Part shown: positions 11,176-23,575 of the stretch, in pieces
Layout of the letters: each line of letters starts with the position of its first letter
Numbering within the stretch: position 1 is the first letter of the stretch
Assembly: GCA_963514095.1 (NCBI GenBank)
Contig: OY741267.1
Coordinates: 30,152,856 to 30,216,855, forward strand
DNA: 64,000 nucleotides
Direction of reading: 5' to 3'
Source of the DNA: Eutrigla gurnardus
Lineage: Eukaryota; Chordata; Actinopteri; Perciformes; Triglidae
The notes under the pieces: model-generated
Told to the model about the DNA's origin: nothing
Databases searched by the model: none
The model's input: only the letters and a program-made list of their open reading frames with translations
Program-made: the position numbers and the translations under genes

Positions 11176-12160
11176 ACCAGGGAGGATGTCTAGGCTTAAG
11201 AGGGATGTTATAAGCTGTCATTAGTTGGAGAGCCAGTGTAATCATACAAAATAGTTGTTCTCTAATGCGAGACATATTCCTGTTACCATGAGTAATGTTA
11301 GAGAATGGGTTAATTCATTTTTATATGGTCAGAAATCAGTTATCAGACTGACGTCTGCTTGAGTTAATGCATTATCACATTAGACACACTTTATTTGACT
11401 TTTGATCTGACCAACATCTGCTGCAAAATGGTCTAATATGCTCTTTAACAATTCATTTTACATATAAAATGGATATTAAACAACAACAGCTGCCTTGATT
11501 CATACCACTGCATGTGATACAATATGTGTCCATGTAAGAATGTAGTCGTGGCGCTCTCCGTCGGCTCGGGGTCAGTGATCGACATGAGCTGTGTACATTC
11601 GTAATGCTGTGAGTTACAGTGAAGAGCTGGATGCATCACAATTCAGTTCAAATCCAACTGAACATGGGGTGGGGAAGTAATAGAGTTTGAGATATAAAAA
11701 GGGATCATTTAACAACAAAATAGTGTTCATAATAAAACACTACAAAAAATGATTGGGGGCTATTGGGGGGAGTTAAATGTCAGTTCCAAAGGTTTGCATT
11801 TGTGGGGCCAAAAGTACTCAACTGCACCTTTTTAATACAAATGATGTCTGATTAAATGAAATAAATATGGAAATGGGGCGACTGAGAACGGTGCTGTGAT
11901 GCTATTACTCATTTGGAGCTGAAGTGGACGCACTCTACCCGCTGTGCAAGACGACTCATTTGCATGAATGTTTCATTTTCCCTTCACCCAAACACACACA
12001 CACACATGTCCTTGCACTTGGATACATCCCCCTTAATATCAAGAGGTCAAAGCCCAGACCAAACACTTCATGCCTCATCCTCAGACAATTCATCACACAC
12101 TGTGAATCCCTGCACACACTGTGGTAAACAGCCTTATCTTAATCCACGGAGATTAAACAG

Positions 12161-12161
<1 letters not shown>
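11176..12161. other. Intergenic sequence, nothing recognised
   Basis: Contains a short AC run near 11994-12005. The frame 11913-12242 runs into the TG array and owes its length to it. Confidence 0.5.

Positions 12162-12204
<43 letters not shown>
12162..12204. repeat. (TG)n microsatellite
   Basis: A 43-base uninterrupted TG run. Opposite-strand frames here read poly-(Thr-His) and are artefacts. Confidence 0.95.
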
Positions 12205-12206
<2 letters not shown>

Positions 12207-12412
12207 TCTGCCCACATAGTTGTTGTAAGTGGACCACAATGAACCGCTGGAGTTCTGGTAGTAGACAAACCCACAAATCCAGCCATCTGAACAATTCTTT
12301 CATTGTTGTATCAAAACAAACCAACAGCTGGTGTTTGGTGAGTTCATGAATTGGATTTTTCCTTAAAAACCTGAAGGGTGCGCACGTTTTGGGAAGAGGC
12401 CCAGACTGATGT

Positions 12413-12429
12413 AAAAAAAAAAAAAAAAA
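12413..12429. repeat. A17 homopolymer
   Basis: Seventeen consecutive A. It could be a decayed retroelement tail, but no element body is recognised on its 5' side. Confidence 0.8.
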
Positions 12430-13339
12430 GAATTGTTTCCAATCATAGAAAACGTTTTGCTTCTGTTTACATTGTAAAGAACAACTGGGACCGACAGAAA
12501 TCCTTCCTTTTCCTTCCATCGTGCCTTTTTACTCTTATTTATATCTCTATTCTCCACTCACTCCCTCTATTTTTCCCCACCTACCCTAGCTTACTCTTCC
12601 CAGGCCGTTTCCTCATTTGCAGAGCGTCTTGCTGGAGAGAAAAAGACCACAGTGCTCCACTCTATTGGGTGCCAAATGCTGATTGATTGAAGAGTGAAGA
12701 GCTGGCGGCAGGTACGCGACTGACAAATGTATAAGGCCTCGGAGATTGGAGTTAAACCTGGTGCTAACACATAGCCAGATAGCACAGCTGAATGGACAAA
12801 ACTGCTGCCAACGCACTCACATGACTGACAAAACAAGTTTTTTACATGGTGCAAAAGAGGCCTGTCAGTTGACCTTATATTGAAAATTAAAGATATCTCA
12901 CTAATTTCAAAGGTTTTGAGACGTGAAACCAAAACAACAAGCTGAATGATGCTAAAATGCGCCACAACAGTGAGATGAACTGCAGACCTGGATGGCAAAT
13001 CTTTGAAACCCATAAACAACCTAAAAATATCCTAAAAACCTCAAAACTCCATCCGGTATTGTCCCCAATGGTGAGAAGGGAACGCAGAACTAAGTGGTAT
13101 TGATTAAGAGAACATTAGCTACTGGCATTCCACTCTCATCCTCTATCTAAGCATCATGTATTGATACAGGCTGTAAAGCTAATTAGCTAATTACTTCAAG
13201 ATCAATGAGCTGTTGATCCCTAGCGGTGATGAATATGTGACAAAGTCTTTACTGGACATGAACATTGTCACCATTCTGTTGAACTATGCCGAACACAGTG
13301 CTGAGAAGAGCTGCAATATGAAATGACTCTGTGGAAGTC
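12430..13339. other. Intergenic sequence, nothing recognised
   Basis: Pyrimidine-rich at about 12500-12610. The minus-strand frame 12591-13019 (142 codons) shows no domain. Confidence 0.5.
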
Positions 13340-13370
13340 ATCTATCTATCCATCCATCCATCCATCCATC
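13340..13370. repeat. (TATC)n/(CATC)n tetranucleotide tract
   Basis: TCTATC units grade into CATC units. On the other strand this is a (GATG)n tract, the tail type seen at 4822-4914, so it may mark an old insertion in minus orientation. Confidence 0.85.
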
Positions 13371-13404
13371 TTTTGTAGAGGACAGAGTTGTTCTTGTTTG
13401 TAGG

Positions 13405-13580
13405 ACATTTTGATCACCAAAATCTAATAAGCTCATCTTCCAGTCCAGGTGGACATTTGTGCCAAATTTGTACAAATTCCTTTCAGGTTCATTTCTGTGA
13501 TATCATGTTCACAACAGTGGATCAGACCCAGAGACATAATGCCCCCCTGGCCATGGCTGTCGCTGGCACTTGGGTGTAAA
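13405..13580 (+). mobile_element. Interspersed repeat family E (fish repeat)
   Basis: The run CACCAAAATCTAATAAGCTC, GTCCAGGTGGACATTTGTGC, CAAATTTGTACAAATTCC, then ATAATGCCCCCCTGGCCATG and GCTGTCGCTGGC matches, from memory, a very common repeat of teleost genomes. Its consensus carries the same phrases in the same order. No coding capacity is seen. Class not assigned. Confidence 0.55.
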
Positions 13581-15068
13581 AATCCCCTGAAACCTGACCA
13601 CGTTTACAGGTTGAAACGCAGAAAGAGTAACTACAGTTTCCGAGAGCCCTTTGACCTCGCCTGCTGCTTCTTGCTAGACGGAGCATGTCCAGGGGTCGTG
13701 CTGCCGATCGATCCACCATCGCTTTCCAATAGTCCTGTTGGCAGGATGGACATTTTGTGGCATGACACGTAAGATGCGAAAGCCTTCATTCCTCAGGGAT
13801 GTTCAGACAGGTGCATCGCCCTCTGACACACACACACACACACAAAATCATCACAGACATCCCCCAGTGTGAACGAATTATAATTGGCGACGTGCACAAA
13901 CTCCTTAATCAGTATGTATCTGTAGGAACAAAAGCAATGTCAAAGGTTGACTTATTAGACACAATGTGGCACATTATTAACCAAGCAAAATGCAGATGAA
14001 ATTGCAGTTGTGATCCTACAAAACAGAGGGCAGCTAATGTAAATTCTCAGACGGTTTTACTACCTCAACTGAAGAGGTCAGGTAAGCTGACCTTTATCAG
14101 AGACATGCCTTTACTTCCAATTTCCCTTGCTTTATATTTGTATACAGCATAATTTCCTGGGGAGAAGCATCCCTGTTTTTCTAATCAACAATCCCTCCAT
14201 GTGTCGTATTAAAAGCCTTCCAGTTGAGGAGGCATAACGCGTTCCAGTCTCTCCAAGGTTTTAATTGTTAAAACAAAACAGCGGGAAGTGTTACTTTCAT
14301 TTTGTAGCAGCTTAACTTTAAGAAAACAGCAAGAATCTTTTCCTAATTGTCAGCTCATATAATTAATGCAGTGGAAATACACACTGTGCTGTATTCTAGT
14401 AATTTTGCATTATATAGCATTTACCCCAATATTCACCACAATCTGATGGTGCCTCTTTGGGACATGCTCTTGTTTAAGTGGTGGCTTTTTCCCCTTGGAA
14501 TTCTTTATTGAAGAGTTTAAGACACATACGGATATATGCAGGGCCTTAAAGAACATCATGTGCTTCATGCAGCTCAGTGAACAGGACATGATGTTACAGT
14601 CTCATGTCCCACGATCCAATGTGGAGCACAAACATAGATTTGTTCTTGACATTTTAATCAATAATGAAATGATGTACACGCAGTTAAGGAACAAATAATG
14701 GAACACATGAGGCTTTGTCTTCTTGGATCCACAGATGATTCTGTGCCACGACGGAAAAATCCACAAACGCAATCAAGTTCAGAAGTGATTTGTTGTAGAT
14801 ACTCTGTAAATAATATACTCACATGCGGTATGTTTTGCATGTGAATATGCTTAGTGTGTAAATAAAACCCATGACAAATTGCTGTGGAGACATCGCTGTC
14901 TATGCGAGACTACTTGGTTGTTCATCAGTTGCGTTTTTTTTTTGATGGAGAAAAAAAAGAATTGGACAATAACCAGAAGTGACACAAGAGGGTGGAATGT
15001 TATAAATGGTATAGTTACCTTTGAACTGAAAACACTGTGAAAGGGTTAAAGTTGTAAGACAAACCTTC
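13581..15068. other. Intergenic sequence with one short AC run
   Basis: (AC)9 lies at 13826-13844. The rest shows short anonymous frames only. Confidence 0.5.
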
Positions 15069-15222
15069 ATGACTGGTCAATCACCAGGTAGCTATTCCCG
15101 CCAGCATCCCCTGCTTTATGGTCTATTTGACTCTAAATGGACAATCGTTTACTGAATGAACATCATGCTGGATTGAAGAAGACTTGAATTTTTAAATATA
15201 CTTAAATATTGAGACTATGAAC
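15069..15222 (-). mobile_element. Repeat family A, copy A1 (middle part, reverse orientation)
   Basis: The reverse complement of this stretch matches 56870-57050. Shared blocks are the GTCTCAAT region, TCAAGTCTTCTTCAATCCAG, CATGATGTTCAT, GGTCCATTTAGAGTC, AAAGCAGGGGATGCT and CTACCTGGTGATTGAC. It lacks the first and last parts of the family. Confidence 0.7.
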
Positions 15223-15894
15223 TCATGTTTATGATGGCCAGTAGAGAGAATGTGATTGAAACCACTGTGGAAGTGCCTGAAACAAACTATTTGGTTAAGC
15301 TGAACCTAGTTAAGGAAAGGTTAGCATTTGGTCACAGTTTCATGAATAAAAAATACAACTTTCTTCACCGAGGACAACTTTGCATCACTTGGAAAAAATT
15401 GAAAGCTACATTCTCCTCATTTCATTCACTTCCCCTTCATATCTTTGGGGTTTTGAAGACGGCAGCGCTTCCTGCAGTCATACCAGAAGATAAAGGCTTT
15501 CATCGGGGGAGTAGAAGGGAGGCAACATGTCAGAAACAGAGCCTGATTCCAGCTCAGACTGCCTCCGTATCACCTCAACATACGCGCACAAACACCCCTG
15601 CAGAGCCTCGCTTCTTGTCATCATCCAAGTCCGAAGGTGTATTTTAAGTCACATTTGTCTTTCATGTGAAAATATTTGAATCCTGACAAAGTGGAGATAA
15701 AAAAAAAAAAAACACTGAATCAACACAATAATGCTAAGATGGAATGAGTTGAGTACCTAATATTGAATTGGAATTAATCTCCTTGTAGACGGAGGGAGAG
15801 AGTGGAAAGTAAAAGCTTTTCTTCCTCGCATCAATCTCTGCATGCGGCAGATTATTATTAGAGTTTTCCTAATAATTGTTGGCAAACTTAAGTG
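15223..15894. other. Intergenic; 140-codon frame without support
   Basis: The frame 15225-15647 starts inside the decayed edge of repeat A1 and has no recognised domain. An A14 run lies at 15699-15712. Confidence 0.45.
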
Positions 15895-16020
15895 CAAACC
15901 AGGCAGCAACTTCTGGTTCTGAAAAGTGAAGCCAATGCAGAAATGTTCTTTATTTCTAAGAGCCAGTAGGGGGCGACTCCTGGATTGTGACTCCTGCGAT
16001 GTTTACACTGTTAACTGTCT
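15895..16020 (+). mobile_element. Repeat family A, copy A2 (5' part)
   Basis: GGTTCTGAAAAGTGAAGCC followed by CAGTAGGGGGCGACTCCT and a GTAAACA-like end matches the first part of family A (compare 31785-31970). It is in the opposite orientation to A1, about 670 bases away, and carries a different part of the consensus. Confidence 0.65.
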
Positions 16021-17309
16021 AGTGTGCTAGCATGCTATGACTGCTCTGTAATGCTAAATACAAAGTACAGCTGAAGGGACTGTCATCGGTGCTGCAGGGA
16101 TTTGATCATAAACCACGGTGGACAAATTCAATTAGTGCTTGGTCAAAGTTTCGGCCTCCAGGCACCTTTTACTAGTTTTATTTACAGGAGGCCTACGGGG
16201 GTTTCTTGAGGTCATCAACAACAAGAACCAACCGAACCAGGAGTTTCCTTCTTCAAGTTCATTTTTTTTGTGTCACATACTACTGTCTTTGATTTGTTCC
16301 CCAAGGTCCACACTTCTTTATTCCTTTGGCACTGTTGGGATTCATAATGCTCACTGGAAGGAATCTATTCTCTCTCTTTTAGTGCCAGGAAAGAAATAAA
16401 AACCTTTATTATTCTCTGGGGCTTTTGTTTTGCTTATGTTTCATTCTTCTGTAGCTGCAGTATTCAATTTTATTTCATCTTGTCTTCAGTAAAGTTGAGC
16501 TGATGAGCTTGAGGTCCCTCATATTGATCTTTAAATGGATGATGAAAAAGGCCACTGCCTGTTGGTCAACTGGCCAGCCTTGGCTCTGCTGGCAGTGTCC
16601 GCTCTGATTACAGTCCATAGTCTGGAAATGTAATCCACTTTTGGTGCCACTTGTCAGCGGGAGCAGTGGGAGGCAGGCCTGGAATTGAATTGAGTTTTTG
16701 TCGTTTTCAAAGCATCTACACAATATTACGAAGCACACTTGTCCATGCACGGAGAACTTATCCAAGCTGTTATTTTAATATTAAAAAGGTTTTGAGCGAC
16801 TTATTCTAAATTCAAGTGGAATGTTTCAAACCTGAACTGAGCTGTTGAATAATGATTAGAGGAGACTGCCGGTGTCACTGTCTTTGTTGTTATTTTGTCA
16901 TGGTTTTATTATTAGTTTTTAGTTATGCCCTCTCATCACGTCTATCTCTTTCATGCCTTAGCTACACAAGCGCTGCACTTTAGAGTTTCGAATGTGTTAT
17001 TCAAAGTGGTTTGAGTGTGGGTCCCCCCTCCCCCCTCTCTCTCGCTGGAACCTACACAACCACTGAGCTTTATGCAAATGAACGTGCATTGAAATCACCC
17101 AATATTCAAATGAGCGTGTGGCATCAGCTTGCAACCCTTTTGGAGAGCTAGCTACTTTCATTGTGCCGCTTAACAGAGAATGTACATGGACACGCTTGGT
17201 ATCTGGGGATTCCTGCATATGGAAAATGGGGGGAAACAAAAAGTGCTCTTCCTGTTTTTGTTCCATAATAGTTGACAAACTTCTCTTGTGCCTTTAATGG
17301 AGCCGTTAA
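16021..17309. other. Intergenic sequence, nothing recognised
   Basis: No repeats or convincing frames; frames are all below 100 codons. Confidence 0.5.
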
Positions 17310-17700
17310 CGTAGAGACCACTCTACTTTATGGCTCAGAAACCTGGAGAATGACAACCACCATACTCAATAAACTGCAGACCTTCGTCAACCGGCGCCTC
17401 AGACACCTCCTGGGGATATTCTGGTCCAACACCATCTCAAATGCCAAGCTGTGGACCCTCACCAAACAAGACCCAATAGAAATACAGATCTGGAGGAGGA
17501 AATGAAAGTGGCTTGGTCATACATTCAGAAGAAAGAAAGCAATAACTAAACAGGCGCTGACATGGAACCCACAGGGCAGGAGAAAGAGAGGCAGACCGAG
17601 AACCACCTGAAGAAGAACCACAGAAAAGGAGATGAAGAAAAAAGGGCTGTCATGGAAACAACTGGAGCAGAATGGGGGCTGAGTGCTGCAGCACATTATC
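17310..17700 (+). mobile_element. Non-LTR retrotransposon relic, C-terminal end of the RT polyprotein
   Basis: Translation in one frame gives TTLLYGSETWRMT, then LQTFVNRRLRHLLGI, IWRRKxKWLGHTFR, ITKQALTWNPQGRRKRGRPR and a final SWKQLEQ. This series (YGSETW, RRLRR, WxW(I/L)GHT, ALxWxPxGxRxRGRP, W) is the conserved C-terminal region downstream of the RT catalytic core in many LINE polyproteins. The frame is broken by in-frame TGA codons at about 17503, 17608 and 17680, so it is dead. The RT core and the endonuclease are absent: 5'-truncated. The clade (RTE-like or another) cannot be fixed from this part. Confidence 0.8.
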
Positions 17701-19057
17701 ATTTCAACTAGATATTGGGTTTTTAGGTAGAGACAGAGTGAATTTAATGAAAATTCTCAGTTAATCAGTGAGGTTTTTGTTGAGCTAGCATAAGACTTTT
17801 TTTTATCATGTGCCCTCAGGCACGGGCTTCTTTTTGGGAGATGAATGCATGCTTGCAGTTCGAAAAAGGGTTTCAGTCTTGTGATGCTGTTTGACTTGAC
17901 GTTTCGCTGTACATCCTGTGGCGTTCATGTGATAACTAAAAACAATTGCATCCTAGAGCAGTTCCTCATTACATGAGAAACATAAATACATCTATGTCAG
18001 TAATACATTCCATAATTACTCTTGACAGCCCTTCTTGGATTGTACAATGCCCCGATATTTGAGTGGCTCGAGTGAAGTGGTTGGACATTGCAGTGTGAAT
18101 TGGTGAAACACTGGTAATACACACTAAATACACACAATACACTATCAATGGTGGATGCAACCCACAAAAAAGAAAAGTCAATACAAAGTTAGAAATTTGC
18201 TCATTTGCAGACTCGCTATTTATCGGCTCTCCTGTTAGAGTGCACTGCTGCAAGAAACCAACATTAGCAAATAATATGTTGGGTGGTTATTATCTCTCAG
18301 TATTTAACCTGCAGTACATAATATGCTACGCTACATTACGCTGAGATTCCTCCGGGGAAGATTTTGCAGCATTCAGTAATTGCACTGGCATGAACAAAGG
18401 TTCAAAGTGCAATCAGTACAATTGCTGCAGTTGATTTTTCCATGTTGGTTGTTAGCAAATTACAATCTTCTTGCTTTCTGTTGGAGACACTATTTAACAT
18501 ATCGGTTGAGTGCAATGAAACTGCTGACTGGCTCTGGATTCTCCCCATTGGCTTAAGATCAACCATTGTTTTCATTCTCAGGTCCCCCTGCTCTCTTTCA
18601 CAATCCACTTCCCACTGTGCAAATTAATGGGACAGAACAGAAACAATTAAGGTGTGTGTACTGCCCATTGTCCATTAAACATCTTTACCTTGGGGACATG
18701 CACAGTGTTCAGATGGCACTACGCTCAAACCCGAGTTCACCCAACAGCAGTTAAAGGTACTTACCTTGCCTACATTGCTACATTTAAAACCAGGTGACTG
18801 CCTCTGACATTATCCCACTTTCACATAATTCCCCTGGTTGAGTCTAGTGTTGTTCTCAATGACAGTAGTTTGGACAAACAACCAATCAGAATCTTGTAAT
18901 CAGGAAGATTATCTTATGTCAGTGCCAGAAAAATGGAGGATAGAAGAACACATAACATTTACACCATACATTCTACTTTATTTAACTTTCTGTATATTAG
19001 TGTTAATATCTTTTTTTTATTGTACTTTTCTTGTGATGCATGTTTATTATTTATTAT
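17701..19057. other. Intergenic sequence, nothing recognised
   Basis: Several sub-100-codon frames overlap on both strands; no domain, array or TIR is seen. Confidence 0.5.
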
Positions 19058-19150
19058 CCTTATCTTTACTGTCTTGCTGCTGTAACACTGTAAATTTCCC
19101 CACTGCGGGACGAATAAAGGACTATCTTAACTTATCTTATCTTATCTTCA
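19058..19150 (+). mobile_element. Retroelement 3' end with (TTATC)n tail
   Basis: CACTGTAAATTTCCCCACTG, CGGGACGAATAAAGGA and then repeated TTATC units. From memory this is a common 3' end of fish LINEs or their SINEs. No body is recognised upstream, consistent with 5' truncation or decay. Confidence 0.6.
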
Positions 19151-22100
19151 TTAGGCCTTCCAAGATAACAACAGATTTTGGAGTTAGCTGAGAAATTAGC
19201 TTTATCTGGAAGTTCTACATAAAAACCATGCAACGCTTGTCAATAGTATTTGTTTTAACTCAACATCATGATTCATATACTGAAATATTACTTTACTTTA
19301 ATGTCATGAGATTTTTTGATAACTATTGATAACCACTGAAATATGAACTACTGTCAGCAGCCTTCCAACACTTTTCATCCACTGAACTGAATACCGGTGC
19401 TTTAACTTAAACAACACCAGCACTGCATTAGTCATGAGAGTATTAGAGCATTAGAATATTTACCATCATTACTGTATATGGGGTTTCTTTTGGAGTGCTA
19501 TTAACTTCTTCACTGCACTCCTGACCAACACACACACATGCTGTGACATCAGAGGCCTCCTCGCCAATTGATTAAAGTTATATTAAAGCACAATGTGCTT
19601 GTGTCGTCCTCGAGGTCACTGTTGTGAAACCTATCTATACACATCTATATTAACAATAGGCCTGACACCTGTGGCCCTCAGTCTCTTCTCCTCCAAGGTG
19701 AACACAGATGAATGGCAGTACTCTCAAGCTTGTACAAGAAAGTAGTGGAATATTTGAAAATGGCCAGGAGCTATTTTCTTCTGCCGTCTCGGACAACAAT
19801 CTAACAGGGTGACGGGTACTCTCTGGCACATGGGTTTTCAGGGTTGTTGTTTTTATATCTAATATGATGGATGACCAATCTAACAGTCTCCAACAAAATA
19901 TGTTGGCATTCTTTATCAGAAAAAGATGTGTAACAAATATAATTTGCTTTGCAATATGTTTTTTTTATGTGCACTTGTCAAAAGCCGATGGGATATTTTT
20001 ATTTGGATTTTGGATTATTGCAAAAAATAAGCAAATCACCAGAAGTAAAAAGCTAGCATTAGGCTGTAAACTAACCACACCACGATCATACATACTTTAT
20101 ATTGTAGAAGACACGTTTATCTTTTAAGCTGTGTTAAATGACCAACCGACCTCAACATGAGTGAACCTGAAGATTTCTGTGATTTAGGACTCATATCTGT
20201 ACCACCCTATATGGGAATTTTGCTTTAGCAATGGACAGTTGCCTTCCTTGTTATATCGGTAAAACCGTAATCCCAACAGCATTACGCTTCATACAAAACA
20301 TACCTGCACATGCAAGTTAGTCGTATATGAACACAGGTTTCCGGAAGGATCGTGAATAATGCATGAAACACTCCAAAGACTTGAGATCAGATATTCATGC
20401 AAAAAAATGGTTTTGACAAGATGCAAAAGATACGGCCTCACAAACAAAAGCCCACAACGGTGTCCGCTGGACTACAAATCCCTGCTGGGACAAAAGACAG
20501 ACAAGAGAACAGTGTGAGAGCTGACAGGCTGGATTCAGTCCAGGCGAGACCTCACAGCCATCATGCATTATATTGACCTATTGCTCCAGTCATGAAAAGG
20601 CTCCGGGCATTTTACACATTTGTCCAGCTCCGTCTGTATGCATGGATGCACACACTCCAGGAAGAAACCCCAAGGTACACGATGTTATATATGTGTGTGC
20701 ATTTGTTGCCGTTTCCTGTATGTATGTTCCTGAAACAGCCCATAGCATGGCACGTCTCCCGAATAACATGAATATTTTTAAATGTGTCAGCATGGGACCT
20801 AGTGCATTTCCTTTTCTCATGTGCACACACATAACATGCACGCTCACACACTGTCATCTCTAAAGTGTTGGCTGAGTGTACCAGAGCGTTCCCCGTGGAT
20901 AAACATGGAAGGGATGCATTGTGGTCTCTCGGAGCAGCAAACGCGTTCCTCAGCTGTTGTCAGGGCGTCACATCCACGTTCGGAGTTGGTATTTTTAACC
21001 CTGGTTTATATATTTTTATTTTTTTAGTTCTTTGGAGTCAGAGACCTCCCTTTTCATTTTTGACAACTTTTGGAATTGCAAATGCTACACACAAGGTCAC
21101 TCTGTGGGCTTGAAGGGGGTTTCATTTGTTTCACTGCAGAACCAAAACTCAAGCCTCTCACATTAAAGTCAGCTTTATTTTGTTTGTTCTAAATGTATTA
21201 GTGCAATGGAAAGGAGACAAATTAGATGTAAGAAAATATACAAACAATTACGGCAAACGTGCAGAAATATGCAAGGCATTGGATAAATGCTTTTAAAAAA
21301 TATAATTAAATACAAAAAATAAAAAAAAACACATGAATCGATGATGAAAATGTGTGTTTGTGCACATACATGTATTATAGTATAACTTTGTTTGGGGGTC
21401 TATAAGGCGACAAGGGGGAAGAAAGCTACCGTTAGTCTAATTTTTGAGCATTTTGATCTGCAACCCTCGACCTGGTCTTTCAGAACCTCCTCTTCCAAAA
21501 GCTTTAGCCGGATTATTACTTGCAACTGAAAGGGAAGACTAAAATAGTTAATTTTCCTCAGGCCACACCACTTATTCACTTCCACAACCTCAATTTGACC
21601 TGCAGGTCTTACAGTGATCAGCACTTTATCCAATATTTGTACCTAACCCAAGCATGCTCTGAAGGTCAAACAAGAGTCCGGATGCAAAAGATAAATCGGA
21701 ACGCTACAAAGAGAGACGAGACGCCTTTCTGAGATAAAAGGTTCCGTCTGTTTTTCAAAGAGCGAACACTGGATTTACTCCAGACCTACAGTTTGAAAGG
21801 TCACCATGAGAACACGCGGTGACAAACACCTCGCTCAGACAAACAACGTAAAAATAGCAAAAAACACTCATGTGGAAGTGGACCTGCGCCTCGGTGGAGT
21901 GCGTCTGTAGTAGTTGTTGATGTGCTGTGTGGCCATCAGTCCTGACCTGAAAGCAAAAGTTTCAGAAGATCGCGCCCTTTTAGAGGCCAGGATGTATAAA
22001 CGTACATTGAGTCCTGAAGTGGTGGAAGTACATTCAGCAGCTGCACTTGATAATATTGATCAAAGTTAGGAGACAAGGGATGTAGAAGAGAGGAAAGTTG

Positions 22101-22554
22101 AGATGAGTCACTTCCACCTGCTGCTGATGTTGCTTCTTATGAAACTATGGGCTATTTTTTGCTAAACATGCTAAGCACAAAACCTCACACCAGCAATTAA
22201 GTACACAACGAATCTTGCCACACAGTACACACAAAACACAAAACATCATCTGAATAAGCACACGAGGCACTAACACAGATGAAGCTTCGTCTAACATCTA
22301 GTAAACACACACAGTATCCATATGTGTGAAGTATGGATGTGTATCCCATCACATAAGACACTATTAATACAAATGAGGGGAGAAGCTCACGCTCTGATTT
22401 GTAAGTGAAATCATCATTCAAGTGTTTACATTTTTGCAAAAAGTGTATCATAAAAATAAACACACTGAGTGTAAATTGGCACACTTGGTAAATACTTTGT
22501 CTACATGGTTTACAGAGAATCACTGTTCAAGCATTCAGAAAAAAAAACTTATAT
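19151..22554. other. Unannotatable 3.4-kb stretch
   Basis: No tandem array longer than a few units, no paired termini, and only frames below about 100 codons without domains. Frames at 20573-20863 and its complement overlap, which argues against coding. Confidence 0.5.
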
Positions 22555-22658
22555 CTTGAGATATCTATATTAGTAAGATGTCAGATTAAAAAAAGCTCTT
22601 CTTTTTCTTGAGATATCTATATTAGTAAGATGTCAGATTAAAAAAAGCTCTTCTTTTT
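22555..22658. repeat. Perfect 52-bp tandem duplication (2 copies)
   Basis: Units 22555-22606 and 22607-22658 are identical, each starting CTTGAGATATCTATATTAG and ending in a TTCTTTTT run. After the second unit the sequence diverges (CTTGCAG). Complete identity implies a recent event or an assembly duplication. Confidence 0.9.
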
Positions 22659-23234
22659 CTTGCAGTTTGACTCAATATATTCCCCCCGGCCTCTGAGCTC
22701 AGACGCCATAAACCACAGTCAATTATTTTGGTGTATATTTCCACTGAGACGTGTGCAGAATGGGGAAAAAGCAAATTGATATTTGCTGACAATTGTTTTT
22801 TTGTTTTTTTTCCATTTGTAGAGTCTTTGAGAAAAACAGTTGAGTGAGCCGAGTGCGAGCTGAGCGAGGAGAGGCAGGCAAAGGTCGGGTTGAAGCAAAA
22901 CAAGAGCAGGTGCCGGGCCGCCGCAGGTTAACTAGCTCCTCTCTGAAGAGGACCCTATCAAAGCCCCCCCTGCCGCGTCTCCAAACTGAGCTCATCCTCG
23001 GGAACAAATAGCCGAAGCAATCTGGGAGCTCTGAGAGCAAAGTGAACAGTGACGGTCTGATACACACTGCTGGCGAGGAGAGTGGGTGAGTATTAGGAGG
23101 AATGAGAAACACCCCCCCTCTAACAAAAAGAATGGATGCAGATCGAAAAAGGTTTGATGAAAACTGAAGGGATAAAGCCACCACAACAATAAAATGGAGG
23201 TGCTTGGAATTGATTGTATTGTGCACTATACAGG

Positions 23235-23236
<2 letters not shown>
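22659..23236. other. Repeat-free GC-moderate stretch
   Basis: A 219-codon minus-strand frame (22723-23382) covers it, but its N-terminal part is read from the (AT)n array as poly-(Ile-Tyr), and the rest has no recognised domain. Confidence 0.45.

Positions 23237-23323
<87 letters not shown>
23237..23323. repeat. (AT)n microsatellite, 87 bases
   Basis: An uninterrupted AT run, self-complementary and able to extrude as a cruciform. All frames across it are artefacts. Confidence 0.95.
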
Positions 23324-23327
<4 letters not shown>

Positions 23328-23443
23328 CAAATATGGAAGGCCAAAATGTCAAACTTTTATTTTTTGTTTTATTTATTTTCACTTTTATTCATTTTGACTT
23401 TCATTTGACTTTAATATCTGCTTCCAGTCAAAAACAAATGGAA

Positions 23444-23575
23444 ATGTCACACGGCTGCTGTGTTCGGGGAAACGAGGGACCCAAAGGACCCAAATGCAGA
23501 TAATCGGGCTGGGCAGGGACAGTCCAGCGATTTATTACCAAAAAGAAAGATACCAAAAGCTCACAGGGACGGACG
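23444..23575 (-). mobile_element. Fragment of an LTR-like element (3' end, reverse orientation)
   Basis: The plus strand begins TGTCACACGG and then carries GGACCCAAATGCAGATAA. In reverse this reads TTATCTGCATTTGGGTCC and ends in TGACA, like the end of the element at 63281-63605 (TCTGCATTTGGGTCTCC, then TGTGACA). The other terminus is not found within 400 bases, so the copy looks truncated. Confidence 0.5.

Noticed and set aside
13340..13370. Short regularly spaced repeats considered as a CRISPR-like array
   Set aside because: These are plain tetranucleotide repeats; no repeat-spacer structure exists anywhere in the window.
15225..15647. 140-codon plus-strand frame
   Set aside because: It starts in the decayed edge of a family A copy, has no domain, and lacks promoter or splice support.
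22723..23382. Longest open frame in the window (219 codons, minus strand)
   Set aside because: Its N-terminal part is poly-(Ile-Tyr) from the (AT)n array; the rest shows no domain.
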